Source of the DNA: Paenibacillus sp. BSR1-1
Lineage (GTDB): Bacteria; Bacillota; Bacilli; Bacillales; Cytobacillaceae
Assembly: GCF_030403775.1 (NCBI RefSeq)
Contig: NZ_JAQMWQ010000033.1
Span: 1 to 55,637, forward strand
Length of the DNA stretch: 55,637 nucleotides
Direction of reading: 5' to 3'
Part shown: piece by piece, positions 16,834 through 24,615 of the stretch
How the letters are laid out: each line of letters begins with the position of its first letter
Position numbering within the stretch: the stretch's first letter is position 1
Position numbers and translations under genes: made by a program
The notes under the pieces: model-generated
The model's database searches: none
What the model was told of the DNA's origin: nothing
Seen by the model: the letters and a program-made list of their open reading frames with translations, nothing else

Positions 16834-16938
16834 GTTTGTGAAGAATTGTTCTTAAAGTAACGGGTAGCAAGAGTTAAAGTTGAGATCGCTGCGGCGGTCT
16901 TTTTTCTTGTCGAGCTAACAGGGAAGTTTAGTGTAATA
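16834..16938 (+). repeat. Interspersed element, full copy
   Basis: GTTTGTGAAGAATTGTTCTT, AAAGTAACGGGTAGCAAGAG, terminator GAGATCGCTGCGGCGGTCTT plus T-run, right arm GCTAACAGGGAAGTTTAG. Confidence 0.88.
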
Positions 16939-17158
16939 TTTTGTTAAATCAATAACCTGCTGTGGTAGAGGTGGAAGAGGCTTTATTACCCAACAATAAA
17001 TTTTGACTGAAAAAAAGTAAATATTTGAGTTCTAAAAAAACGAAAGGAGTTTTATCACCTTCAGTTTTATCCGAGATGTAAGTGTTATTTGTATAAAACT
17101 GGATTTGTTGCGGAAAATAGTCCTTAACCGAACAAAGACAAATCAGTAGGTGAAAATA

Positions 17159-17644
17159 ATGAAAAATCCAAAAGTGTTTATGATAGCTTTGTTAGTTGTT
17201 CCTTGGTTAACGTTACCTTTACTAGGTAGAAAAGCATTTAAAAGATTTCTTCCAACTGCAATATTTATGTGTACGTTCACTAAAGCTTTAGATTTTTATG
17301 GTGAGAAGAAAAATTGGTGGAAATTTTATAATGGCATCGGACCTTTTGATAGTATGAACTTTATGAATTTCGGTGCATACCTTGTAACTAGTCTATGGGT
17401 GTTAAAACTGACTTTTGGGAAGTTACCATTATTCATCATTTCAAATACTCTTCTCCATGTTACATTTATCTTTGGAGGATTAAAATTTGTAGAAGGCTTT
17501 AAAATATTTTCTTTAGAACAATTAACCAAATTTCAATACTTGGTATTAAGCTTTTTCAGGTGTTTGATTCTATATGCTTTTCAATATATAACGGAGTTGA
17601 ATCCTCTCAAGAAATCGTTTTTTTATAAAAAGTGGATTCGATAA
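17159..17644 (+). CDS. WLTLPLLG-type membrane protein (paralogue 1)
   Basis: This 161-residue protein has about four hydrophobic segments. It shares an N-terminal pattern with the protein at 28576: VVPWLTLPLLGRKAFKRFLP, then a WWK motif (KKNWWKFYNG), then TSLWVLKLTFG. The family name is unknown to me. ATG 17159 is chosen because GTAGGTGA lies six bases upstream. A strong terminator follows the stop codon. Bases 16939-17145 hold no clear gene. Confidence 0.75.
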   Translation: MKNPKVFMIALLVVPWLTLPLLGRKAFKRFLPTAIFMCTFTKALDFYGEKKNWWKFYNGIGPFDSMNFMNFGAYLVTSLWVLKLTFGKLPLFIISNTLLHVTFIFGGLKFVEGFKIFSLEQLTKFQYLVLSFFRCLILYAFQYITELNPLKKSFFYKKWIR

Positions 17645-17668
17645 ACCTTCAAACACGAAGGTTTTTTA
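17643..17668 (+). terminator. Terminator after the WLTLPLLG gene
   Basis: AACCTTC/GAAGGTT followed by six T. Confidence 0.75.
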
Positions 17669-17693
17669 TTTTGCTTAACAGTGTCATAAAAAA

Positions 17694-17785
17694 GATTGTG
17701 AAAAAATGTACTTAAGCTAACGGGGGCGATTGTACAATATGAACAGTCGCTTATTTACTAACGGAGCAGGTTAGTTGAAGAAGAA
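17694..17785 (+). repeat. Interspersed element, full copy
   Basis: ATTGTGAAAAAATGTACTTA, AGCTAACGGGGGC, short core GCGATTG...CAGTCGC, right arm CTAACGGAGCAGGTTAG. Confidence 0.85.
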
Positions 17786-17832
17786 GTTGGAAACTTTAAT
17801 GAATAATGTATTGGGTGAAAAGAGGTAATAGT

Positions 17833-17994
17833 ATGGGGCGAATATCTTTGATTATTTCAGTAGTTTTATCTTTGGTGGTATCAATATTGAATTTAACAGA
17901 TCAAAGATATATAAATGGGACATTTATGGCGATTGTTTTTGTTTTAACCTTAATTGAACTAATACGACAATTAAGAAATAAAAGTAACACATAA
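17833..17994 (+). CDS. Two-helix small membrane protein, 53 aa
   Basis: MGRISLIISVVLSLVVSILN forms the first helix and TFMAIVFVLTLIELI the second; a basic RNKSNT tail follows. GAGGTA precedes the ATG by six bases. A longer in-frame start at 17806 lacks a ribosome site. It probably forms a two-gene transcript with 18041. Confidence 0.65.
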   Translation: MGRISLIISVVLSLVVSILNLTDQRYINGTFMAIVFVLTLIELIRQLRNKSNT

Positions 17995-18040
17995 GTTTTT
18001 ATTGTAAATAAAGGCAATTGAAGGAAGATAAAGGTGATAA

Positions 18041-18202
18041 ATGGTGGTTAGATTTTTATTTGCACTTATAATTTTTTTAATACTAGGTGGTTTAATTTAT
18101 CATACTATACCCCATAAATATATTTTATGGTTAATAGTTATTTATCCTACACTCTATTTTGTTATTTTTGAAATTATTTTTAAATCACCCAAGAAGGATT
18201 GA
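18041..18202 (+). CDS. Two-helix small membrane protein, 53 aa
   Basis: This short frame starts MVVRFLFALIIFLILGGLIY and has a second helix (ILWLIVIYPTLYFVIF) and a basic end (FKSPKKD). AAAGGTGATAA lies directly before the ATG. It is 46 bases downstream of 17994 and in the same direction, so co-transcription is likely. No family is recognised. Confidence 0.65.
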   Translation: MVVRFLFALIIFLILGGLIYHTIPHKYILWLIVIYPTLYFVIFEIIFKSPKKD

Positions 18203-18215
18203 ATAAATGTATGTA

Positions 18216-18264
18216 ATGTGAAACTTTTCACTTAAAGTAAAGGGGTGCTTTACTTGAACAAGGC
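18216..18264 (+). repeat. Interspersed element, left arm
   Basis: TGTGAAACTTTTCACTTAAA then GTAAAGGGGTGCTTTACTTG. Confidence 0.75.
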
Positions 18265-18270
18265 AAAATA

Positions 18271-18313
18271 AAAAAGTCGATTTTCTATAACATTGAGGAA
18301 TCGACTTTTTTAA
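18271..18313 (+). terminator. Terminator hairpin
   Basis: AAAAGTCGATTTTC and GAATCGACTTTTTT. A similar hairpin follows the element at 48108. Confidence 0.7.
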
Positions 18314-18640
18314 TGGGTGATTTCCTTATCGTTGTAAATATGCATTTTCCTGACGTTACTCCTGACATAAGTTGAATTCTCTTTTGCCTTTACCCATACA
18401 GCATTGGAAAAAGACCAAAAAGAGTTTTGCTAATGGAAATACTAGTATTTGGATTCATATATCATTCAGATAATTTGTACTGCCTGAAAATAAGCTTGCC
18501 AGCGCCTCAAATACCCTTCGTGTTTGAATTGTAGATTGCACTGATTATATAAACCTGAAGGGATAGATCATAAATAATGTTATAATTTGCTCCTTTCGTT
18601 ATATTTCAAAAAATAGTAATATAATTTAGAGAATTTTTTA
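18314..18640. other. Gene-free stretch before the HPP gene
   Basis: A/T-rich sequence with no reading frame over 30 codons that has a ribosome site. It presumably carries the HPP promoter; TATAAT occurs at about 18580. Confidence 0.4.
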
Positions 18641-18643
18641 GGG

Positions 18644-19231
18644 ATGGGGAGATTAAATTTGATTACAGACGGAAATCTAGCGAAAAAAGAACAGCCAGAG
18701 AAAACAACTCAGTATAAGGTTCCTGTCTACCTAATGAAAATGAGGGGAAAAGGACAGAGTCCTTTAAAAGTAAATACGAAAGATGTTCTAACTGGATTTA
18801 TAGGTGGTACTATTACTATTTTTATTTTGAGTTTATTAGCCATTTCTACATCGACTCCATGGTTAATTGCTTCATTTGGAGCAAGTTGTGTATTGGCTTT
18901 TTCTCTTTGGAACTCTCCTTTATCACAACCAAGAAATATTATTGGCGGACATTTCATTTCAACTTTAATGGGATTAATTGTTTATTATGTATTTGGAAAT
19001 GAGCCTTGGTCTCTTGCCTTAGGAGTTGGATTAGCCATCAGTTTGATGATGTTAACCAAAACTACGCATCCACCAGCTGGGGCTGATCCGATTATTGTGA
19101 TTCTTGGGAGTAGTCATACATGGGAATATTTATTTACGCCAGTATTATCAGGCTCTATTGTTATTGTGCTAGTCGCATTATTGATTAATAATTTGCGAAG
19201 TGATAGAAATTATCCTGTGTTTTGGATATAA
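18644..19231 (+). CDS. HPP family membrane protein
   Basis: This 195-residue protein has the HPP family motifs: ASFGASCVLAF, then SPLSQPRNIIGGH, then KTTHPPAGADPII, with about four helices. HPP proteins are integral membrane proteins; plant and cyanobacterial members move nitrite, and the bacterial role is mostly unproven. ATG 18644 sits close to its AGGG; TTG at 18659, seven bases after GGGGAGA, is an equally good start. The C-terminal tail (NNLRSDRNYPVFWI) is typical of the family. Confidence 0.9.
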   Translation: MGRLNLITDGNLAKKEQPEKTTQYKVPVYLMKMRGKGQSPLKVNTKDVLTGFIGGTITIFILSLLAISTSTPWLIASFGASCVLAFSLWNSPLSQPRNIIGGHFISTLMGLIVYYVFGNEPWSLALGVGLAISLMMLTKTTHPPAGADPIIVILGSSHTWEYLFTPVLSGSIVIVLVALLINNLRSDRNYPVFWI

Positions 19232-19337
19232 CAAATGAAGTAAGTTACGATTGAAAAGACAATAGTTTAGAGGACCTCTTACAGAAGAAAAAGCAGAAGC
19301 TATTGATTCCTAGCTTGCTGAGAAAAAATAATAATTA

Positions 19338-19374
19338 AAAAACCAAAATAGAACTCCCATTTTGGTTTTTTAAC
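19338..19374 (+). terminator. Terminator hairpin
   Basis: AAAAAACCAAAAT and ATTTTGGTTTTTT; likely bidirectional. Bases 19232-19337 hold no gene. Confidence 0.7.
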
Positions 19375-19471
19375 CTTAAAACATTCATATCTAACAGTGT
19401 TAATCTTTTTAAATAAAAAAGGACGTGTTCAGAAAGTGGTGTGTTAGCGAATAAATAAATTTTCCAAGAGA

Positions 19472-19578
19472 GTTTGTGAAATATTGCACTTAAACTATAG
19501 GGTGCAAGAGTTAAAGATTGGGATGGCTGCGGCGATCTCCTTTTTTTTTGTACTAACAGGGCAGGTTAGTGGTAAGAG
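19472..19578 (+). repeat. Interspersed element, full copy
   Basis: GTTTGTGAAATATTGCACTT, AAACTATAGGGTGCAAGAG, terminator GGGATGGCTGCGGCGATCTC plus T-run, right arm CTAACAGGGCAGGTTAG. Confidence 0.88.
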
Positions 19579-19644
19579 CGTTTTTGTTAATAGGCACAAA
19601 AAAGAACGCCATAGATTTCATCTAATGAAAAAAACTTGGCATTC

Positions 19645-19992
19645 TTATTTAATGAACGAAGTAATGAATTTTTTCACAACTAATCCAATTATCACTCCTG
19701 GTATAACAAATAATATTGGTAAAAAAATAGGTCCAAACAATAAACCGAAAATTTTAATATCAGTGGAATAAATCAAACCAATAGTAACAAAATACGCTGC
19801 AAAAACAAAAGGAAGGAATAAAAAAGGAGATTTCTCAACTCCTTCATTTGCATCCTTTACTGCATCCCACAAAGCAAAAAAGTACAAACAGGGATAAAAC
19901 ATTAGCCACTTGAAATTGATTTGCTCAATGGAAGTATCAGTATTACCATGAAAGCTTGAAATGAAAAATTTGATTGGATATTTACAAGAAAT
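19645..19992 (-). pseudogene. 5'-truncated membrane protein gene
   Basis: The minus-strand frame is open from 19992 and reads KYPIKFFISSFHGNTDTSIE, then FKWLMFYPCLYFFALWDAVK, then two hydrophobic helices to the stop at 19645. No ATG/GTG/TTG with a ribosome site is found at its start. The only ATG (19902) lies inside what looks like a conserved helix. It therefore appears to be the C-terminal half of a larger membrane protein. The family is not identified. Confidence 0.55.
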
Positions 19993-20107
19993 TCAAGGAA
20001 AATGAACAGTACACTTTAACATATTTTTGATTTAATAATTGTCCGAAGCCAGGCAAAGCAATGGACCATAATAATTTCTCAATCGCATTCTTATTCAATC
20101 ATAATCC

Positions 20108-21124
20108 CTATTTCTTTTTGGTTTTAGCTATTTCAATTTCATCAATGGATGCAGGGGGCTTTTCCATCCAACCATGTTCAATCATAATGTTCGCTCCATC
20201 TTCCGCATATTGAACGGCTTCAAGAAGTATCCGTATAAACTTTGTACCCAAGTCACGTCTAGCAACCGTTCCTATTGCTGATCCATAATAGCCAAGTGAC
20301 ATTCCTGAAAGAATAGATACTTGGAACATCATTAATTTATCCGAAAATGGTGGAGTCGTAGATTTAAGAACTTCTGAATCATATGTAGGTGATTCAGATA
20401 TATTTTCTTCTGCTAAAATATGTGCCATAATCTCCACAACTTTACTAGCGATTTGTGCTCCTTTAACCAAATAATTTTGAACCTCTTTTAATCCTGCAGT
20501 TTGAGCAAAGCCTAAAAGTAACGCTTTACCAACAGCATTTCTTTGCATATTTTCATAAAAGTGCATGATTTCTATAGAATTGATTGGGCGACGTTCTCCA
20601 AACCAACCAGTTAAATATCCTTGTTTCTCTATAAATTCAACTTTATCTGGAATTGGGATATAAGCAGCTCTTGAATACAATCCTGTTTCTAATGAAACGT
20701 TTAATGATTTAAAATATAATTCCCTTGTGAGGTCTACTGCACTTGAGAAAAGTTCTAAAACATCGAAGCGAGTACAACCAGATAAAGCCGCACTATATGC
20801 AGACAAGCCGTGTCTTGACATATTGTGAACAAAATTTAAAAAGAAGGTATCAGAATATAGTGCAGGTGCATTTACATTAACATCCTCATTTTCACTAAAA
20901 GCAACGGGAATGGGATGATTTTCTTTAACATAAATTTCTGCTATATTTTGTAACATCTGATCTGATATTGAAATTGCCAAATTTATTACTGTCCGTATTT
21001 CCTCATCTTGGGTCTTTTCTTTAAAATACTTCAATACACACTTAGACATACTATTATTCATGTATCCAGTCCAAAGTTGTGCTATTTCAGCAGAAGTAAG
21101 ACGAATATTATCTTCAGAATTCAT
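20108..21124 (-). CDS. DUF3231 family protein (copy 1)
   Basis: This 338-residue protein belongs to the DUF3231 group, recognised by the opening LTSAEIAQLWTGYMNNSMSK and by two related helical halves that each hold a long helix bundle. Members resemble spore coat protein CotF-like/ferritin-like bundles and occur in many paralogues in Bacillus; their function is unknown. The ATG at 21124 is chosen because GGAGGT lies seven bases upstream, so an in-frame ATG at 21148 is rejected. Paralogues lie at 45034 and 51071. Confidence 0.88.
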   Translation of the reverse strand: MNSEDNIRLTSAEIAQLWTGYMNNSMSKCVLKYFKEKTQDEEIRTVINLAISISDQMLQNIAEIYVKENHPIPVAFSENEDVNVNAPALYSDTFFLNFVHNMSRHGLSAYSAALSGCTRFDVLELFSSAVDLTRELYFKSLNVSLETGLYSRAAYIPIPDKVEFIEKQGYLTGWFGERRPINSIEIMHFYENMQRNAVGKALLLGFAQTAGLKEVQNYLVKGAQIASKVVEIMAHILAEENISESPTYDSEVLKSTTPPFSDKLMMFQVSILSGMSLGYYGSAIGTVARRDLGTKFIRILLEAVQYAEDGANIMIEHGWMEKPPASIDEIEIAKTKKK

Positions 21125-21263
21125 AAGAAATTGACCTCCAGGTAGCATGTTTTTTTTAAATGCCCTATTTAAAGAAAAATAATATACTTATGATTATTGG
21201 TGGTGTTATTAGTTTTAATAAGATAGTGACGGCTTCAATCAATTGCATTTAAAGAAAATAGTT

Positions 21264-21370
21264 ATTTGTGAAAATATGTACATCAACTAACTGGGTGCTT
21301 GAGCACAAGGATGATCGCTGCAGCGGTCTTTTTTCTTGTTGAGCTAACGAAGCAGTTTAGTTCAAGAAGT
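21264..21370 (+). repeat. Interspersed element, full copy
   Basis: ATTTGTGAAAATATGTACAT, CAACTAACTGGGTGCTTGAG, terminator GATCGCTGCAGCGGTC plus T-run, right arm CTAACGAAGCAGTTTAG. Confidence 0.88.
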
Positions 21371-21628
21371 GGAATTATTTAGGGTAGGAAGAACCTTATG
21401 AATCGTTATTTCAGGTGGGATGATGTTTATATTGGGGGAACTAAATAAAACTTTTGATGGTTATGCTACAAAACAGATTGCATTAACAACAAACAAGTAC
21501 ATAGCTTCCAACCGTAAATGAAAATAAATTGAATCTAGTAATTTTTCAGATCATAGAAAAGTCATTAAATAGTTGAAGTCTAATTCAATTTTAAGAAGAG
21601 TTTTAGGATTCATTATGATAAAATAATG
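21371..21628. other. Gene-free stretch
   Basis: Several short frames are interrupted by stops. TATGATAAAAT at about 21615 could be the -10 region of the next gene. Confidence 0.4.
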
Positions 21629-21638
21629 AAGGAAATAA

Positions 21639-22553
21639 TTGGGGATTTTGGGATTATTTAATCAGCTTTTTAAGAGATGGGGAATGACTTTGAAAAGATG
21701 GACTCTAGTTATATTTATAGTGTTGGTAATTGGATACCTTGGTTTTCAATATCTAGAACATAGACAACAACAACTTCAACTTTATGATACTAGCATAATG
21801 GAATACATTGAAACTAATGGAAATGTACAGACTCTTATGCAAGAAGCCATTGGTGGAACCCACTATGATATTAAACGTGTTAATGATGACATTGACAGAG
21901 TAAAGGCATTATTACAATCACGCATCGATGATATGGAAAAAGCACCTGTCCCCAAATCCTACCAACAAGCACATAGGGATTTGTTAATCTCATATAAAAA
22001 TTTTTCGAAAAAATTAACTACATATCAAAAGAATCTGAAAAAGGATGGAATGATTACCAAGTCGAATATCTTGGTATTAAATTCTGCATACTCACAACTT
22101 ATTCAAGCTTCAGATCATTGGTATGTTATTTTTAAAGAAAGCTTGAAGAATGAGGGGCGTAGTTTTCCTATATTCGGTAGTTTACAGCATCAACGGTTTT
22201 ATGAAAATGAAACACAAACCAGAATGGAAATTGTCCTAACCGGCGTTGAGCACGATATTATCCCCTTTGTTAATCAAAAGGATTATGGTGCTCTAGATAA
22301 GATGCTTAGTAATACTAGTGTTTATCTATGGGTGATTTCTTATATGACTCATATGAATGTTCCTGAAGCTTATACTTTTGCCCACCAGCATCTTCTTACG
22401 GCATACATCAATTATTATACTTTGGTAAAAGATGTTCAATATCCATTAATGGACGAAGAATTCCTTGAAAAAGTAAAGGGATGTTATCAGGATATGAAGC
22501 AAGCTTCTGAAGAGTGGAATGAAGTTTACGATCACAATCATATAAATTATTAG
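21639..22553 (+). CDS. Membrane-anchored protein with extracytoplasmic helical domain
   Basis: This protein of about 304 residues has one N-terminal transmembrane segment (WTLVIFIVLVIGYLGF) and then a long, mostly helical extracytoplasmic region rich in Gln, Lys and Asp (EHRQQQLQLYDTSIM and similar). The C-terminal half repeats helices of similar spacing, so it could be a sensor-like four-helix domain. The family is not recognised. TTG at 21639 has AAGGA five bases before it, but the ATG at about 21684 (MTLKRW) would also give an intact protein. Confidence 0.72.
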   Translation: MGILGLFNQLFKRWGMTLKRWTLVIFIVLVIGYLGFQYLEHRQQQLQLYDTSIMEYIETNGNVQTLMQEAIGGTHYDIKRVNDDIDRVKALLQSRIDDMEKAPVPKSYQQAHRDLLISYKNFSKKLTTYQKNLKKDGMITKSNILVLNSAYSQLIQASDHWYVIFKESLKNEGRSFPIFGSLQHQRFYENETQTRMEIVLTGVEHDIIPFVNQKDYGALDKMLSNTSVYLWVISYMTHMNVPEAYTFAHQHLLTAYINYYTLVKDVQYPLMDEEFLEKVKGCYQDMKQASEEWNEVYDHNHINY

Positions 22554-22555
22554 TT

Positions 22556-22602
22556 TAAATTGTGAAGAAATGTACTTAAGCTAACTGGGTGCTTTAATGG
22601 AG
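22556..22602 (+). repeat. Interspersed element, left arm
   Basis: TTGTGAAGAAATGTACTTAA then GCTAACTGGGTGCTTTAATG. The next gene's ribosome site begins at its edge. Confidence 0.75.
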
Positions 22603-22614
22603 GAGAATAATCAC

Positions 22615-22827
22615 TTGAAATTTATTTACTTTAACGATACAGGAAGACAAGTAAACATACATTCAGCTACTTTTTCACATGGTTGTACTGGATCAAGTGA
22701 ACCAATCAAACCCCTAGAACAAAGAGTATTTGAATTACCCGAAGGTACATTTCCTTGGGTTAAGATGTGGGATTATGGTGATATTGGATTAAGCATATTA
22801 GTTTCACCTATGAAAGAAGCTGAATAA
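22615..22827 (+). CDS. Hypothetical protein, 70 aa
   Basis: The protein reads MKFIYFNDTGRQVNIHSATF and ends with FPWVKMWDYGDIGLSILVSP, a compact beta-rich small protein found as a hypothetical in Bacillus. No function is known to me. TTG at 22615 is preferred, nine bases after GGAGGAG, over the ATG at 22597 that overlaps the element. Confidence 0.7.
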   Translation: MKFIYFNDTGRQVNIHSATFSHGCTGSSEPIKPLEQRVFELPEGTFPWVKMWDYGDIGLSILVSPMKEAE

Positions 22828-22837
22828 AATATCCTTC

Positions 22838-22909
22838 AAGCTTGCTGCATTAACGGGGGAAAGGGTTTAAGAAAAGTGGCTGCTTCGGCAGCTTTTTACT
22901 TGTTCCACT
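22838..22909 (+). repeat. Interspersed element, shortened copy
   Basis: CATTAACGGGGGAAAGGG, terminator GGCTGCTTCGGCAGC plus T-run, then TTGTTCCACT. The right core is replaced by the second repeat family. Confidence 0.75.
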
Positions 22910-23092
22910 ACCATGAAAGTACAAAACAGTGAAAATCGAAAAAAGACAATGCTAAAGTAGACCCAGCAATTATAATTTTTAAAAAAGCTGAGCCTAAAAT
23001 TAAACATCATGTCGCAATATCAGTATGACCACAAAAACCCTACTTTCATTCTTTGTGGTGGAGAGCTGTTTTTTGCGATTCATGGATGGCTA
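22906..23092 (+). repeat. Second repeat family (copy 1)
   Basis: It starts CCACTACCATGAAAGTACAA followed by AACAGTGAAAAT. It ends TTTGTGGTGGAGAG ... GATTCATGGATGGCT, which runs straight into AACGGGTGC. The ends are loosely inverted (CCATGAAAG against TTCATGG). A short version lies at 40636 and a partial one at 44913. Confidence 0.65.
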
Positions 23093-23184
23093 ACGGGTGC
23101 TTGAATTGGGCAACAAAATGGACTGTTTTCGGCAGTCCTTTTTCTTTATCGTTATTTAACTATAGGGTGCATATTAATTGAAGT
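23089..23184 (+). repeat. Interspersed element with variant left arm
   Basis: ATGGCTAACGGGTGCTTGAA, terminator GGACTGTTTTCGGCAGTCC plus T-run, right part TTTAACTATAGGGTGC. Confidence 0.75.
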
Positions 23185-23261
23185 AGGACATTCAATAAAC
23201 GATAGAGAATACACAGTTTGGTAAGATGTTGAATGAAGTGATCAAAAAGGAGCGAAGGAAA

Positions 23262-24071
23262 ATGAAATGGCTGGTGCAGGAGTCTTTGAACAACCCCTCC
23301 AATGTGGTCCGGATGATGATTGCTTTGGGAAAAACAGAAACGGCTTATTTATTAGTCAGGTTAAATAAAAACCATACGCTGACCGTGCTTGATCAAGAGA
23401 CGAAATTGCCGCTTGATGATTCCGACTTTGTCTTAAACGAATTCATTCAAGACGATAAAATCATGGTATATGGGTCAAAAGCATTCGCAGAGCTTGCCCA
23501 AAAGATGGAGCTATATCCCGGTTCATTTTGGAATGAAAATTTCGATTTCGCTGTATTGAAAAAACAGCTGGGAGAGGAGCTTTTGAATCATGACCTCACC
23601 ATTGGTGAGTTGTTTAATTTCCAACCGAGTGATGACTTATTTATCATCCGTCCGACAGGAAACACAAAACTGTTTGCTGGAATGACGGTTTCAAAAGACG
23701 ATTTCCTAATCTGGCAGGAACGGGAGCGAATGCTCGGTGAAAAAAGTTCATATGCAGGCAAGACATTAATGATTTCTTCGCTTAAAAAGATCCAAGCGGA
23801 ATTTCGTTTCTTTGTCGTGGATCAAACGATTGTCACATCTAGCAGCTATAGAATCAACGGAGAGTTTGACACAAGCAGAAAACATTCAGATGAAATGATG
23901 GCTTACACAAAGCGCATCGTCGAGCGCTTCCCGCTATCAAAGGCATTTGTCATCGATATTGCGTTGACCGATGCGGGTTACAAGGTAGTGGAGTATAATA
24001 ACATCAATTGTTCAGGTCTTTATGATTGTGATGAGCTTGCCATCGTACGTGCGATCAACCACTTATGTTAG
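23262..24071 (+). CDS. ATP-grasp domain protein (DUF4343-like)
   Basis: This 269-residue protein starts MKWLVQESLNNPSNV and has the ATP-grasp pattern: a central FIIRPTGNTKLFAG, a core strand QAEFRFFVVD, and the metal-binding end FVIDIALTD ... VVEYNNINCSGLYDCD. Such enzymes ligate a carboxylate to an amine with ATP; the DUF4343 branch is uncharacterised. ATG 23262 has AAGGAGCGAAGG before it. Codon use is slightly more GC-rich than neighbouring genes, which hints at separate acquisition. A short frame follows at 24081. Confidence 0.85.
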   Translation: MKWLVQESLNNPSNVVRMMIALGKTETAYLLVRLNKNHTLTVLDQETKLPLDDSDFVLNEFIQDDKIMVYGSKAFAELAQKMELYPGSFWNENFDFAVLKKQLGEELLNHDLTIGELFNFQPSDDLFIIRPTGNTKLFAGMTVSKDDFLIWQERERMLGEKSSYAGKTLMISSLKKIQAEFRFFVVDQTIVTSSSYRINGEFDTSRKHSDEMMAYTKRIVERFPLSKAFVIDIALTDAGYKVVEYNNINCSGLYDCDELAIVRAINHLC

Positions 24072-24080
24072 GAGAGGTAC

Positions 24081-24167
24081 ATGATGAAGAGAATTCGGAT
24101 CGATTTTAATGCACCCAGCACAAAGTATTTTCCGATTTCAATGGAAGAATTAAACGTCGAACGGTAA
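24081..24167 (+). CDS. Short frame, probably a truncated gene start
   Basis: It encodes 28 residues, MMKRIRIDFNAPSTKYFPIS and eight more, with GGAGAGG six bases upstream. It starts nine bases after the ATP-grasp stop codon, so it is translationally placed as its operon partner. It probably represents the N-terminus of a longer lost protein. Confidence 0.4.
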   Translation: MMKRIRIDFNAPSTKYFPISMEELNVER

Positions 24168-24368
24168 AATTGGCTTCCTTGGGAGGAAACACAAAGCAAA
24201 CAGTTTATCAGAGGCAAAAAAACATCTAATTTTGGCAATGAGTAAGAATATAAGTTGGTCCTATAGTAAGGAATTGTAACAGTTAGTGAACAGCATTGAT
24301 AAAAAATAATTTAAGAGATTTCCATAGACCAGTAATTCAGTTTGAATTTAAAATGAATGTTTCCGGGT
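24168..24368. other. Gene-free stretch
   Basis: No frame, hairpin or element is seen; the sequence looks like decayed coding DNA downstream of the short frame. Confidence 0.35.
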
Positions 24369-24440
24369 TATTAAACTAACGAAGCAGATTAGTTTAAGTA
24401 CATTTCTTCACAAAGTTATAGAAAGCCGATCTTCTTATTT
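24369..24440 (+). repeat. Interspersed element, short form with full right arm
   Basis: TTAAACTAACGAAGCAGATT, AGTTTAAGTACATTTCTTCA, CAAAGTTATAGAAAGCCGAT. The right arm is the exact inverse of the standard left arm. The last part recurs at 48106-48120. Confidence 0.85.
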
Positions 24441-24502
24441 AAGAAGCTTATTACTGGAAATTTATGGAACAACAGAAATGCTTTTTCTTATTGAAGGAAC
24501 GG

Positions 24503-24554
24503 GGCTTCACCAAGATCCCTTTGTCTATTGTAGGCAAAGTAACCATTTGAAGCC
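24503..24554 (+). other. Two-stem structure upstream of the oxalate decarboxylase gene
   Basis: GGCTTCA (24503-24509) pairs with TGAAGCC (24548-24554), and inside it CTTTG pairs with CAAAG. It lies about 60 bases before the start codon. It might be a leader structure or operator. Confidence 0.35.
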
Positions 24555-24615
24555 TAAGTCATACACTATGATAAAGGATTTTTCCTTAATAATCTCATAA
24601 AAGAGGAGCATATTG

